Shown here piece after piece: positions 8,436-17,246 of a stretch of 57,557 nt of DNA. Made by a program: the position numbers and the translations under genes. The notes under the pieces were generated by a model. That model had not been told where the DNA came from and did not search any database. It worked only from the letters and a program-made list of their open reading frames with translations. Every line of letters begins with the position of its first letter. Position 1 is the first letter of the stretch. The DNA is taken from assembly GCA_017552435.1 (NCBI GenBank), contig JAFZPZ010000049.1, positions 1 to 57,557 of the forward strand. Direction: 5' to 3'. Source of the DNA: Bacteroidaceae bacterium (GTDB taxonomy: Bacteria > Bacteroidota > Bacteroidia > Bacteroidales > Bacteroidaceae).

Positions 8436-10562
8436 TTATTGTTGTTTAAGTTTTGTTGGCGTGTTGGATGCGGTGTTGTCGGAAGCTGACAGGAGGGTGT
8501 CGTGGATGAGCAGGAGGTCTTCCTTTTTGATGCCCTTCGAGATGAGCATATCCCAGCTCTGGATGAACTTGGCCAGCGCAACATTTACTGTCTGACCGTA
8601 CTTTTCGCTGAATTGGTTTATGAATTGTTCGTACTGGTTAAGGCAACTTTTCCAGTCGTTTTGCAATAGCTTGATGTGGCCCATCCTGAGATGAGCTTCC
8701 CATTTCTTGCCGTCGAAGTAGTCGAACTCCTTTTCTGTGTATCGCTCTGCGATGTCGAGCTTGTCAAGAGCGAGTGCGATGTCGGCGATGGAGGAAATGA
8801 TGACATCGCGGTCTTCATCGTCCTCTGCCGATTCGTAATCAAGCTTGAAGAAGAGTTTCAGGGCTTCCTCTTTCCTGCCTGTCTTGTCCGTTGCACTTGC
8901 GATGAGACGGCGAAGATTCTTGTTCTCAGGAATGAGTTCCAAGAGTCTAAGCAGGTATTCCAGCTCTTCCTCGTGGCGATTCTGCATCACATAGCACTCG
9001 ATGAGGAAACGCACGATCTCGGTATTGTCCGGCTCCAGTATCTCGGCACTCCGTGCACAGTTGATGGCTTCCTGATAATGCTTTTGCTCGCGCAGAGCCT
9101 TTCCCTTGAGCAGCAAAGCCTGGGCGGAGGCTCCCTCGCGTTCGATGAGGTCATCCAAAGCCGAGAGAATCTGTTTGACGTGTCCCAGCTCAAGCAACAG
9201 GTTGCAGCAGCGGATACAGTCCTCGGCAGGGAAAAGCGCCGCGAACTGGGGTAAATCGAGCAAAGTCAGCTCTTCCCGGAACGGATTGTAAAGCTGAGAG
9301 TTCAGGGGAGAATGCACAAAGAAGCGGAAGAGATCCTGCATGATGAAACGGAAGGAATATTCCGGAATGACGGCATTCTCGATTTCGGGAAGCTCCTGAT
9401 TGTCCAACTGGCGTACTGCCTTGGAGAAATCCTTGTCGTGGCTGGCAAGATAAAGTGTGGCCATCTTGTCAATATCGCAATCTAGAACGAGATCTATCAA
9501 AGCGGAGATGTTCTGCTTCTCATTACCTTTCTCGTCGATCATGACAGACTGGAAGAGTGGATGGTTCTTGTCGAAGGGCAGGAACCAATGGGAGATGCGG
9601 TGCATGTAGTCGCAATTGTGCAGCAAGGGTGCTTTGGAGAGGTTCGGGTCGAGCCCACGCTGGAGGCGGTCCCTCAGATAGCGCCCCTTCGTCTCGATGA
9701 CAGCTTTGATGTTGGTAAGATTCAGGGTTTTCTTGCCAGAGAAGAACTCTTGGGTAAAGGCATCCACCTCCTCCATCTCCTGCTTCGTGTTTTTCTCGGA
9801 GATGAGCATGAGCAACATCTCGTATTGCACTTGAGCGATGATGGCGCGTCCTTTTTTTGAAAGAAGGCTGTCGGGCAAGGACGGCATCAGGGGAGCCAGC
9901 TCTTTGTAACGGAGCCTGAGCAGAAGCAGATAGGCAACAGCCGAGAGGTGAGTGCGGTGACATTCGCTGTCGGCAAAGAGGTTAATCAGCTGTACTTTCT
10001 CGGTATCGTAGTGCTCCCAAGCGGAAAGGAAGAGCGCTCCCAGAAGATGCTGCTGTATGATATCCCGCTGCCCCAGAACGAAGTCGTACCAGAGAGCGGT
10101 GTCTTGTGCTGTCCAAAGTGGCGAAGTCCAAAGCAGGTCGAAGAGGTCATCCTGCACGTCGCCCGTTTCTTCCGGAGTGAGCAGGCTGTTCCATTTGTCG
10201 AGAACCTGTGCTGTGGTTGGGCTTCCATAGGCCTCTTGCAGACGACTTAAAGCTTTGCAATAGCGGTCGCTGTTCAGGTTGAGGCGTATAGCGCGGTTTG
10301 CCTGTTCGAGAAGGACAATACCCTGCCTCTGAATCTTTGCCTGAACCTCGCTACGTTTTGGGTCGTCTCCTCCTTGTCTCAGGAAGGAGAGCATATATTG
10401 ATAGTTCTTTTCCAGACTCTCTGCCTCTGCACAGATAATGGTCTCTGTGGCACAATATGGCAAGAGTGTACGCAGAGCGGCAATACCATCCAGAATACGG
10501 CCCAGGGCAAAGGCCTGCAAGCCATTCTGCGTAATGAGGCGAAGCGTCTGGGAGTCTATCAT
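8436..10562 (-). CDS. Tetratricopeptide repeat protein
   Basis: 708 aa, predicted cytoplasmic (no signal peptide). The C-terminal half (residues about 470-680) has TPR-like helix pairs, for example ALLLKGKALREQKHYQEAIN, CARSAEILEPDNTEIV and LIECYVMQNRHEEELEYLLR. The N-terminal half is helical and not recognised. It lies 16 nt upstream of the DUF3472 gene and 16 nt downstream of the lipoprotein gene on the same strand, so the three could be co-transcribed. TPRs suggest a protein-protein scaffold; partner unknown. Confidence 0.75.
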   Translation of the reverse strand: MIDSQTLRLITQNGLQAFALGRILDGIAALRTLLPYCATETIICAEAESLEKNYQYMLSFLRQGGDDPKRSEVQAKIQRQGIVLLEQANRAIRLNLNSDRYCKALSRLQEAYGSPTTAQVLDKWNSLLTPEETGDVQDDLFDLLWTSPLWTAQDTALWYDFVLGQRDIIQQHLLGALFLSAWEHYDTEKVQLINLFADSECHRTHLSAVAYLLLLRLRYKELAPLMPSLPDSLLSKKGRAIIAQVQYEMLLMLISEKNTKQEMEEVDAFTQEFFSGKKTLNLTNIKAVIETKGRYLRDRLQRGLDPNLSKAPLLHNCDYMHRISHWFLPFDKNHPLFQSVMIDEKGNEKQNISALIDLVLDCDIDKMATLYLASHDKDFSKAVRQLDNQELPEIENAVIPEYSFRFIMQDLFRFFVHSPLNSQLYNPFREELTLLDLPQFAALFPAEDCIRCCNLLLELGHVKQILSALDDLIEREGASAQALLLKGKALREQKHYQEAINCARSAEILEPDNTEIVRFLIECYVMQNRHEEELEYLLRLLELIPENKNLRRLIASATDKTGRKEEALKLFFKLDYESAEDDEDRDVIISSIADIALALDKLDIAERYTEKEFDYFDGKKWEAHLRMGHIKLLQNDWKSCLNQYEQFINQFSEKYGQTVNVALAKFIQSWDMLISKGIKKEDLLLIHDTLLSASDNTASNTPTKLKQQ

Positions 10563-10578
10563 TTATAGTGAAGAATTG

Positions 10579-11496
10579 TTATTTGCGGTTTGCTCTTTGT
10601 TTGAGCCATTTCTCGGCATCCTCTGTATCGCTTTGGCGGATGTCCCGAGTCTGCTTGAGGGGTTGTAGTTCCAGGGTATCGACCATAGCAGGTGGCAGTT
10701 GGTATTCCTGCTTCAGGATATCGCGCAGAAGAGCGGCCTGACTCTCATCGTTACAGCGCCCGGTAGCGGTGTCTAACAGGAGCAGGAATGTTTGCCGCTG
10801 TTCGTTTGTGGCAGAACTGCACGCTGCCCAGGCATAGAGATGCGGTTGCTTCCCGCGTGTCTGGAAAAGACGTTTGTGCCCCAGCATCGTCATCCACGTG
10901 GCATAGGGCTCGCCCATAATCGCTGCGTCGATGAGTCCCTGACGAACCATCTCGGCGCGCAGTCGTACATCGTTGATTTGCGGGCGGTAGATGTCGTCGT
11001 AGCTTGTGCGGGTGCTGTCCAATATACGGTCGCACCAATAATCAGTTGCCGAGAGGCGGCTGATGGCAATCATCTGCTCCTTCATCTGGTTGACCTGCTT
11101 CACCCGTTTCGACTTGAGAGAAATGAGCGAGAGCGGCTCATCGCAGCTGGCAATAGGCGTGAGGGATACCTGTTTTGATAGTCTGGCTACGCGGATGAGG
11201 TCTGTGAAAGCGATGTCGGCATGCCCGTAGAGAATGGCGGTGTCGATGTCCATCTGCGCCTGATAGCGCAGCACTTCCATTTCCAGGCCCAAGCTGTCGG
11301 CCAGCCCGATTCGCTCGGCATAATAAACGGGCAGACAACTCATCGTCGGCATAACCGCTACACGTAGTATGGTCGAATCGATGCCTGTACTGTCTGCCTC
11401 AAACTGCATGGCCTCCTGTCGCTCGGAGCAGGAGGCCAGCAAAAGAAGGATTAAGGAATAAAGATTAAGGAATATGTAAGAGCGCAGTCTTTTCAT
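10579..11496 (-). CDS. ABC-type substrate-binding lipoprotein (NMT1/SsuA-like)
   Basis: 305 aa. The signal peptide has lipobox LASC, with Cys23 as lipidation site. The mature part begins with ILRVAVMPTMSCLPVYYAER, followed by ADSLGLEMEV, YGHADIAFTDL and GLIDAAIMGEPYAT, the pattern of periplasmic binding proteins of the NMT1/ThiY/SsuA type. No permease or ATPase gene lies beside it. The signal peptide segment FLNLYSLIL is encoded by a 7-bp-period array (11448-11475). The ligand cannot be told from sequence. Confidence 0.75.
   Translation of the reverse strand: MKRLRSYIFLNLYSLILLLLASCSERQEAMQFEADSTGIDSTILRVAVMPTMSCLPVYYAERIGLADSLGLEMEVLRYQAQMDIDTAILYGHADIAFTDLIRVARLSKQVSLTPIASCDEPLSLISLKSKRVKQVNQMKEQMIAISRLSATDYWCDRILDSTRTSYDDIYRPQINDVRLRAEMVRQGLIDAAIMGEPYATWMTMLGHKRLFQTRGKQPHLYAWAACSSATNEQRQTFLLLLDTATGRCNDESQAALLRDILKQEYQLPPAMVDTLELQPLKQTRDIRQSDTEDAEKWLKQRANRK
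11448..11475. repeat. Heptad array encoding part of a signal peptide
   Basis: GGATTAA, GGAATAA, AGATTAA, GGAATAT at exact 7-bp spacing. Read on the minus strand it encodes the hydrophobic core of the lipoprotein signal peptide. The same word family recurs 25 bp away at 11500-11534. Confidence 0.6.
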
Positions 11497-11499
11497 GTT

Positions 11500-11534
11500 T
11501 TTATCCCTAATCTTTAATCCTTAATCTTTAATCC
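11500..11534. repeat. Heptad array between pgk and the lipoprotein gene
   Basis: Five plus-strand units at exact 7-bp spacing: TTTATCC, CTAATCT, TTAATCC, TTAATCT, TTAATCC. It fills most of the 40-bp gap between pgk (stop at 11537) and the lipoprotein ATG (11496). Confidence 0.75.
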
Positions 11535-11536
11535 AG

Positions 11537-12805
11537 TCAGCCCTTAATGGCAGCTACGCCGGGGAGCACCTTACCTTCGATGGCCTCGAGCAGAGCACCA
11601 CCGCCAGTAGAGATGTAGCTGACCTTGTCGGTTAAGCCGAACTTTGTGCAGCAGGCTACAGAGTCGCCACCACCAATGAGAGAGAATGCACCTTCAGCAG
11701 TTGCCTGGGCAACAGCCTCGCCTACAGCTCTGCTACCTGCGGTGAATTCCTCGCACTCGAAGCATCCGGCAGGACCGTTCCAGAGAATCGTCTTTGCACC
11801 CTTGATAGCTTCTGCGAACTTTTTGCGGCTCTCGGGACCTGCATCCAAGCCATCCCAACCAGCCTCGATGGCATTGCTGGGGAAGACCTTAATCTGAGCT
11901 CCGGGCTTCACACTAAAAGTACCGAAGTCATAACCTGTGCAGCAAACACTATCCACACCAAGAATGAGCTCTACGCCATTCTCCTTGGCAGTTTTCTCGA
12001 CATCCAAAGCAACGTCCAGCTTGTCGAGTTCCACAATGGAATTGCCGATTTCACCGCCGTGAGCCTTAGCAAATGTGTAGGTCATACCACCGCAGAGGAT
12101 GAGTTTGTCCACCTTGCCGAGCAAATTCTGGATAATACCAATCTTGCTGCTTACCTTAGAGCCGCCCATGATGGCAACGAAGGGACGCTTGATGTTCGAG
12201 AGCACGTTATCGACAGCCTGAACTTCCTTCTCCATGAGGAAACCGAGCATCTTGTTGTCGGCATCGAAGTAGTCGGCGATGACAGCTGTAGAAGCGTGTT
12301 TGCGGTGAGCAGTACCGAAGGCATCCATTACGTAGCAGTCAGCATAGCTGGCCAGAGTCTTGGCAAACTCCTTCTGGCTGGCCTTCATGGCCTTCTTAGC
12401 CTCTTCGTAAGCGGGATCTTCCTTGTCGATACCAACGGGCTTGCCTTCCTCTTCGGGATAGTAGCGGAGGTTTTCGAGCATCAGAGCCTCACCCATCTTC
12501 AGGGCAGCAGCCTCAGCCTGAGCCTTAGCGCAGTCGGGAGCAAAAGCAACGGGACAACCGAGGGCTTTCTCCACAGCACCGCGAATCTGACCGAGGGAGA
12601 GCTTGGGATTCACCTTGCCCTTGGGCTTGCCCATGTGGCTCATGATGATGGCAGCACCGCCATCGGCGATAATCTTCTTCAGGGTGGGAAGTGCACCGCG
12701 GATGCGGGTGTCGTCCGTAATCTCACCATTCTCGTTCAGGGGCACGTTGAAGTCAACGCGCACGATTGCCTTTTTGCCGGCAAAGTTGTAATCACTAATA
12801 GTCAT
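11537..12805 (-). CDS. pgk: Phosphoglycerate kinase
   Basis: 422 aa, full length for Bacteroidota PGK. It transfers phosphate between 1,3-bisphosphoglycerate and ADP in glycolysis (cytoplasm). Visible motifs: [15 protein letters not shown] (substrate loop), [35 protein letters not shown] (nucleotide region), GPAGCFE and the glycine-rich [11 protein letters not shown] near the C-terminus. Start is the ATG at 12805. The probable promoter (12866-12873) lies inside the 3' end of nth. Confidence 0.97.
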   Translation of the reverse strand: MTISDYNFAGKKAIVRVDFNVPLNENGEITDDTRIRGALPTLKKIIADGGAAIIMSHMGKPKGKVNPKLSLGQIRGAVEKALGCPVAFAPDCAKAQAEAAALKMGEALMLENLRYYPEEEGKPVGIDKEDPAYEEAKKAMKASQKEFAKTLASYADCYVMDAFGTAHRKHASTAVIADYFDADNKMLGFLMEKEVQAVDNVLSNIKRPFVAIMGGSKVSSKIGIIQNLLGKVDKLILCGGMTYTFAKAHGGEIGNSIVELDKLDVALDVEKTAKENGVELILGVDSVCCTGYDFGTFSVKPGAQIKVFPSNAIEAGWDGLDAGPESRKKFAEAIKGAKTILWNGPAGCFECEEFTAGSRAVGEAVAQATAEGAFSLIGGGDSVACCTKFGLTDKVSYISTGGGALLEAIEGKVLPGVAAIKG

Positions 12806-12835
12806 AATGTTAATGTGTTATGTTGATATTTGTTG

Positions 12836-13525
12836 TTATTTTCTCTCCTTAACTTTATTCGGGCGCAAAGTTACGACATTTCTGTGAAACGTGCAAGTTT
12901 TTTCCTTGCAGAGATGCGAAAGACCACACTTGTCGCATTTGGGGCGAAGGGCCGTGCAGACATATCGGCCATGCAGAATGAGCCAGTGATGTGCATCGGG
13001 AATCTCTTCCTTTGTGAAGTGCTTGGTCAGCATCTTTTCAACGCTAAGCGGAGTCTTGCATGAGTCGGTGACAAGTCCAAGTCGATGACTGACGCGAAAG
13101 ACGTGCGTATCGACTGCCATCCTTGCCTCGTGCCAGACGACACTCAGCACCACGTTGGCTGTCTTGCGGCCTACACCTGGCAAAGCTGTCAACTGCTTCA
13201 TGTCCTGCGGCACTTCGCCTCCGTACTTCTGCTGCAGCTGACGCGCCATCTCCACGAGGTGCTTGGCTTTGTTGTTAGGGTAGGAGACAGAACGGATGTA
13301 CTCGTAGATGACTTCGGGCGTAGCCAGTGCCATCGCCTCGGCAGTAGGATAATCCTCGAAAAGCTTGGGTGTGACCTGATTGATGCGCTTGTCAGTACAT
13401 TGGGCACTCAGGATGACGGCAACAAGCAACTGGAAGGGATTGTCGTAGCGCAGCTCGGTCTTCGCTTCTGGCATTGCCTCTCTAAAGTAAGCCGCCACCT
13501 CGTGATAAAGTTGCTTCCGAGTCAC
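12836..13525 (-). CDS. nth: Endonuclease III
   Basis: 229 aa. DNA glycosylase/AP lyase for oxidised pyrimidines in base-excision repair. The helix-hairpin-helix LPGVGRKTANVVLS carries the catalytic Lys, and AVDTHVFRVSHRLGL carries the catalytic Asp. Four cysteines in C-x6-C-x2-C-x5-C (CTALRPKCDKCGLSHLC) ligate a 4Fe-4S cluster. The start overlaps the GH43 stop by 4 bp. The last codons overlap the likely pgk promoter. Confidence 0.95.
   Translation of the reverse strand: MTRKQLYHEVAAYFREAMPEAKTELRYDNPFQLLVAVILSAQCTDKRINQVTPKLFEDYPTAEAMALATPEVIYEYIRSVSYPNNKAKHLVEMARQLQQKYGGEVPQDMKQLTALPGVGRKTANVVLSVVWHEARMAVDTHVFRVSHRLGLVTDSCKTPLSVEKMLTKHFTKEEIPDAHHWLILHGRYVCTALRPKCDKCGLSHLCKEKTCTFHRNVVTLRPNKVKERK
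12866..12873 (-). promoter_or_regulatory. Promoter -7 box for pgk inside nth
   Basis: TAACTTTG on the minus strand with TTGC at about 12893-12896, within the last codons of nth. This places a start site about 55 nt before the pgk ATG. Confidence 0.6.
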
Positions 13526-14508
13526 TTCTTCCTTATCTTGCTTTTTCCAACGCCTTCGAATGTCATCTTGACGGGTTGGATGGTGCCATCCTCGTTGAAG
13601 ATGAGCTTGTCAATGCAGGTGACGCGGTGATTGCCGTCGGTCTCTTCAAGGGGACGACGATGGTATATAATGTAGTACTCGTCCTTTCCGGGCACCTTGA
13701 TGACGCTGTGATGACCTGCTCCGCGAGCGATGCTCTCGTCCCGCTGCAAGATTTTCCCTTTGAGCTTGAAGGGACCGAACGGGCTATCGCTGATGGCGTA
13801 GGCTACACAATAGTCGGGACCTGTCCAACCGCCTTGGCTCCACATGAAGTAGTACTTGCCGCTCCGCTTCAGCATGAAGGGACCCTCGACGTATTCCTTG
13901 CTGGGCGTTATCTCGTGGAATTTCTGCCCGTCCTCCCAGGGCACGATGGAGAGGAGGTCTGGGCTCAGCTTGCAGACGTTGCAATGCCGCCAGCCGCCGT
14001 AGAACATGTAGAACTGTCCGTCGTCGTCGCGGAAGACGAACTGGTCGATGGGCTGTGCTCCGTTGACAATTTCGTTAATGAGCGGTTTGCCGAGGGCATC
14101 TTTGTAAGGGCCTTCGGGCTTGTCGCTGACCGCAACGCCGATGCCGCCTACTTCCCCTTCGTGTACGTCATTACCACCAAAGAAGAGGTAATACTTGTTG
14201 TTGGTCTCGATGATGGCTGGTGCCCAGAGCGCCCGCCTCAGCCAGGGGATGTCTGCCTTTGTGATGACATTCTCGTGCTTCGTCCAGTTGACGAGGTCCT
14301 TGCTGGAGAAGGCATCGAAGTGGAGCTGCTCGTCATAGGGAGCGCTGTACGTTGGGAAAACCCAGTACTTGCCATCGAGTACGGCACCTTCCGGATCGGC
14401 ATACCAGCCCTGGAAGATAGGATTGCCACTGGTCTTTTTCTTCTTTGCATCAGCAGTGCCGACGCTACAAACCAAGGCAAGGAGGAGTAGAAGGATTCTA
14501 GAGTTCAT
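13522..14508 (-). CDS. Glycoside hydrolase family 43 protein
   Basis: 328 aa with a signal peptide (residues 1-21). It has the five-bladed beta-propeller GH43 pattern: WYADPEGAVLDGKYWVF (general-base Asp), QPIDQFVFRDDDGQFYMFYG (pKa-modulating Asp) and YVEGPFMLKRSGKYYFMWS (acid Glu). The family acts on arabinose- or xylose-containing plant polysaccharides (alpha-L-arabinofuranosidase/beta-xylosidase type); the exact substrate is not deducible. Likely periplasmic. No SusC/D pair is nearby, so it is not in a canonical PUL here. The start codon sits within a heptad array (14499-14533). Confidence 0.9.
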   Translation of the reverse strand: MNSRILLLLLALVCSVGTADAKKKKTSGNPIFQGWYADPEGAVLDGKYWVFPTYSAPYDEQLHFDAFSSKDLVNWTKHENVITKADIPWLRRALWAPAIIETNNKYYLFFGGNDVHEGEVGGIGVAVSDKPEGPYKDALGKPLINEIVNGAQPIDQFVFRDDDGQFYMFYGGWRHCNVCKLSPDLLSIVPWEDGQKFHEITPSKEYVEGPFMLKRSGKYYFMWSQGGWTGPDYCVAYAISDSPFGPFKLKGKILQRDESIARGAGHHSVIKVPGKDEYYIIYHRRPLEETDGNHRVTCIDKLIFNEDGTIQPVKMTFEGVGKSKIRKK

Positions 14509-14533
14509 AGTTCAAAGTTTATATTTGTATTTT
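14499..14533. repeat. Heptad array containing the GH43 start codon
   Basis: Plus strand TAGAGTT, CATAGTT, CAAAGTT, TATATTT, GTATTTT at 7-bp spacing. On the minus strand the word AACTATG supplies the ATG of the GH43 gene. Confidence 0.6.
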
Positions 14534-14542
14534 TAGCCGCCC

Positions 14543-15274
14543 TTATTCTTCCGTATCGATGATGCCTGCTTCCATTAGGATAGGCAGGATGCGGGCAGCG
14601 AGCCGGCGTTTGCTTTTGTCCTTCTCAGCGTAGTAGGCGTTGTGCAAGTCGATAAGGTCGCGGCTCAGCAACAGCTTGTCCATCATACGGTCATCGAAGA
14701 GCTTGATGTCATAACGTCCCTGTTCGTCTGCTGCAGAAGATATGACGTAGCACACTTGATTCTTCAGTTGCTTGTTGGTCGTCATTGTCCCCGAAGCAGC
14801 AGCCATAGCACCAGTGGCCGCGCCGGCTATTGCCGCTGCTGCTGCCACCGAACCGATGGGACCCGCCGGAATGAACACAGGAACTACCATGGGCATGTCG
14901 CTTCTTGTCAACAGTGAGTTGACAATGATCAGGTCGTTTTCATTTATGCCTGCTGCTTTGCAGTAGCCCTTGCCAAAGCGCATGTTCTCGAAGCGCAGGT
15001 TCCGGCAGTTGACATATATCTCGTCACCCTGCTTCACGGCGAAGGTCGCTCCATTGAGAATCCTGTCGATGTCCTTGTCTCCTGCGGTCAGCTTGTAGTC
15101 GTTACCGCCCCACATCAGCTTGTATCCCTTGCTGTGCTTCTTGCAATAGACCGTGTCCAGGGACTCCCACTTATCCTCAAGGAAGTCCTTGTAGCTCTTG
15201 CAGTACCGGCACTGGCCGAACACGCTGACAGTCGTCAGCAGGCACAATCCTATTGCCAATGATATCCGTCTCAT
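14543..15274 (-). CDS. Exported protein of unknown function
   Basis: 243 aa, not recognised. Residues 1-20 form a signal peptide; the mature start has Cys pairs (QCRYCKSYKDF). At about residues 140-165 an Ala/Gly-rich hydrophobic stretch (PAGPIGSVAAAAAIAGAATG) may be a membrane segment or glycine-zipper. The C-terminus is charged and helical. The gene starts 2 nt after the DUF4468 gene stop, so the two are probably one transcript. Confidence 0.65.
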   Translation of the reverse strand: MRRISLAIGLCLLTTVSVFGQCRYCKSYKDFLEDKWESLDTVYCKKHSKGYKLMWGGNDYKLTAGDKDIDRILNGATFAVKQGDEIYVNCRNLRFENMRFGKGYCKAAGINENDLIIVNSLLTRSDMPMVVPVFIPAGPIGSVAAAAAIAGAATGAMAAASGTMTTNKQLKNQVCYVISSAADEQGRYDIKLFDDRMMDKLLLSRDLIDLHNAYYAEKDKSKRRLAARILPILMEAGIIDTEE

Positions 15275-15276
15275 GG

Positions 15277-15900
15277 CTATCCCTCGATTACGCCCTGCTT
15301 GATAGAGAATGTGTCTATTATGTCCTTGAAGATCTGCTCAACGCGGTCAACGGTCATCCGACGAAACTTGCCGCTGCGCGGGTAGAGCTTGGTACCGGCC
15401 TTGTTGACTGCAACCTTGTCTGTTATCCACTCCTCGGCCTTGTATGGAACGCCATTCTTGCCGTCCCTGTCCTCGTTGTAGTAGTAAGAAATCTGTGTGA
15501 TGGTGAGGCTGACTTTCTGTCCCTTTACAGTGGCGCTCAGGAGATAGCGGAAGCGGGTACGGTCGAGGTTGAGGAAGACGTGGCTGAAGGTCATGTACTC
15601 CTCAACGCGAGCCACGACGGTGCCGCTCTCTTTCTCCTCCGAGATGATGCGCGTGTATTCAGGCTGCTGATTCTGAATGGCATTGCCGATAATAGAGTTG
15701 CAAATGTAGGCGTGCAGGATATCGTAGATTTGCTGCTCGCTCTTGTCCGTAACACTGAAGTCCTTCTGGAAGGTAACAATACCTTCCACTTCAGGCACCG
15801 CCCCAAGCAGATACTTGGGATTTTTCATGTAATCTCTCTTTACTGCCATGAGGCAAAGAGGCAAGCACAGAAGTGCTGCAAAAAGGATTGTTTTTTTCAT
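15277..15900 (-). CDS. DUF4468-like exported protein
   Basis: 207 aa with signal peptide (residues 1-19). The mature part (VTFQKDFSVTDKSEQQIYDI, then TVVARVEEYMTFSHVFL, then YLLSATVKGQKVSLTITQIS, then YPRSGKFRRMTVDRVEQIF) fits the DUF4468 family, a TBP-like fold in Bacteroidota envelope proteins. Function unknown. It is upstream partner of the gene at 14543-15274. Confidence 0.7.
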   Translation of the reverse strand: MKKTILFAALLCLPLCLMAVKRDYMKNPKYLLGAVPEVEGIVTFQKDFSVTDKSEQQIYDILHAYICNSIIGNAIQNQQPEYTRIISEEKESGTVVARVEEYMTFSHVFLNLDRTRFRYLLSATVKGQKVSLTITQISYYYNEDRDGKNGVPYKAEEWITDKVAVNKAGTKLYPRSGKFRRMTVDRVEQIFKDIIDTFSIKQGVIEG

Positions 15901-15914
15901 TTTTATAAATTTCA

Positions 15915-15952
15915 GGACCCCTCGGCCCCCTTTAGGGGGAGGAAGGGTGTGG
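15915..15952. repeat. G/C-rich palindromic element, intergenic copy 1
   Basis: Core CCCCCTTTAGGGGG with flanking GGACCCCTCGG and AGGAAGGGTGTGG. It has the same layout as the elements found in frame in mtaB, purL and the acyl-CoA synthetase. It lies between the efflux permease and the DUF4468 gene. Confidence 0.6.
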
Positions 15953-15962
15953 TTATTTATCT

Positions 15963-15990
15963 TTAGTTATTAATCTCTAATCCTTAATTT
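15963..15990. repeat. Heptad array between two palindromic elements
   Basis: TTAGTTA, TTAATCT, CTAATCC, TTAATTT at exact 7-bp spacing, the same word family as 11500-11534. Confidence 0.6.
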
Positions 15991-15995
15991 ATTTG

Positions 15996-16019
15996 TCCCC
16001 CCTTAGAGGGGATAGGTGG
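15996..16019. repeat. G/C-rich palindromic element, intergenic copy 2
   Basis: TCCCCCCTTAGAGGGGATAG, a shorter relative of the element at 15915, immediately after the permease stop (16022, minus strand). The hairpin could also serve as terminator for the efflux operon. Confidence 0.5.
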
Positions 16020-16021
16020 TC

Positions 16022-17245
16022 TTATTCATATCTAATTGCTTCGATGGGATCCATGCGTGCGGCCTTACGGGCAGGGACATAGCCAAAGAAAATACCGATG
16101 AAAGCACAGATGCAGAAACTGAGGCCGACGCTCCAGAGGGGAACGCTGCTTGGCAGCATGAAGACGTTGCTCGCCAACCAGCTGCCACCGTATCCGAGGG
16201 CAACGCCAAGCAAGGCTCCTGTCAGCGAAATCAGGACGCTCTCGATGAGGAACTGGCTCATGATGTCTATGCCGCGTGCGCCGACACTCATACGCAGGCC
16301 TATCTCTTTGGTGCGCTCTGTGACACTCACCAACATAATATTCATAATGCCGATGCCTGCCACAAGCAGCGAGAAGGCTGCGGCTACAACCAAGATGAGG
16401 GTGATGGTATCCATTGTGCTGGACATTGTCTCCATCCATTCTGCCTGCGAGCGGATAGTAAAGTCGTCCTCCGCATCATCTTTCAACTTATGGTTGCGCC
16501 GTAGTATCTGGGTTACTTCCTCAATGGCATCGTCGCTCATCTCTTCCGCAAGGGCACTCATCACGATGCTGCTGAAATAGGTCTGGGCAGCAATACGCTT
16601 CATGACTGTAGTGTAAGGTGCAATCATGACGTTGTCCTGATCCATACCCCAGTTGTTGTAACCTTTCGATTTCAGGACACCGACTATGCGGAAGGGAATG
16701 CTTTTGAAGCGTACCACCTTACCGATGCAGTCTGCATCCTCGCTACCGAACAGCTCTTTTACAATCGTAGTTCCAACTACGCAGACCTTGGCACTCTTCA
16801 GAACGTCTTCTTCGGTGAAGCAGTCGCCACTTTTGATGTCCCAAAGCTTGATTGTCATATAGTCGGGACTTTCGCCGTACATTGTGCTGTTGGTGTTCTT
16901 GGATCCGTATATGACCTGCCCTCCACTTGTCACTTCGGGGCTGACGTGAGTAATGAGGGTTGCTTCGTCAAGAATGCTCTCGTAATCAGCAATCTTGAGC
17001 GTCTGCATGGAAGAGGGATCCTGTCGGACACCGCCTCGCATGTCAGCTCCCGGACGTATGGTCAGAAGATTGGTGCCCATCTTGCTCAGGTCTTCGCGAA
17101 CACTTTGCTTCGAGCCTTGTCCGATAGCCATCATGATGATGACGGCAGCTACGCCGATAATGATGCCAAGCATGCTCAGGAAAGAGCGGAACTTGTTGCT
17201 CATAATGGCTGTAAGGGCAACTTTAAGTAGGTTCTTTATACTCAT
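16022..17245 (-). CDS. MacB-type ABC transporter permease
   Basis: 407 aa from the ATG at 17245 (MSIKNLLKVALTAIMSNKFR), chosen because it follows the ATPase stop by 1 nt; a longer in-frame extension to 17335 would lie inside the ATPase gene. N-terminal transmembrane helix (FLSMLGIIIGVAAVIIMMAI), a large periplasmic MacB_PCD-like domain (residues about 45-260), then three C-terminal helices of the FtsX-like domain with TERTKEIGLRMSVGARG and PARKAARMDPIEAIRYE. With the ATPase, membrane-fusion and TolC genes it forms a complete efflux/secretion machine. Substrate unknown. Confidence 0.92.
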   Translation of the reverse strand: MSIKNLLKVALTAIMSNKFRSFLSMLGIIIGVAAVIIMMAIGQGSKQSVREDLSKMGTNLLTIRPGADMRGGVRQDPSSMQTLKIADYESILDEATLITHVSPEVTSGGQVIYGSKNTNSTMYGESPDYMTIKLWDIKSGDCFTEEDVLKSAKVCVVGTTIVKELFGSEDADCIGKVVRFKSIPFRIVGVLKSKGYNNWGMDQDNVMIAPYTTVMKRIAAQTYFSSIVMSALAEEMSDDAIEEVTQILRRNHKLKDDAEDDFTIRSQAEWMETMSSTMDTITLILVVAAAFSLLVAGIGIMNIMLVSVTERTKEIGLRMSVGARGIDIMSQFLIESVLISLTGALLGVALGYGGSWLASNVFMLPSSVPLWSVGLSFCICAFIGIFFGYVPARKAARMDPIEAIRYE

Positions 17246-17246
17246 G

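Noticed and set aside
12059-14490. Plus-strand frames of 255 and 304 codons opposite pgk and GH43
   Set aside because: Antisense to genes with clear catalytic motifs; no domain or start context of their own.
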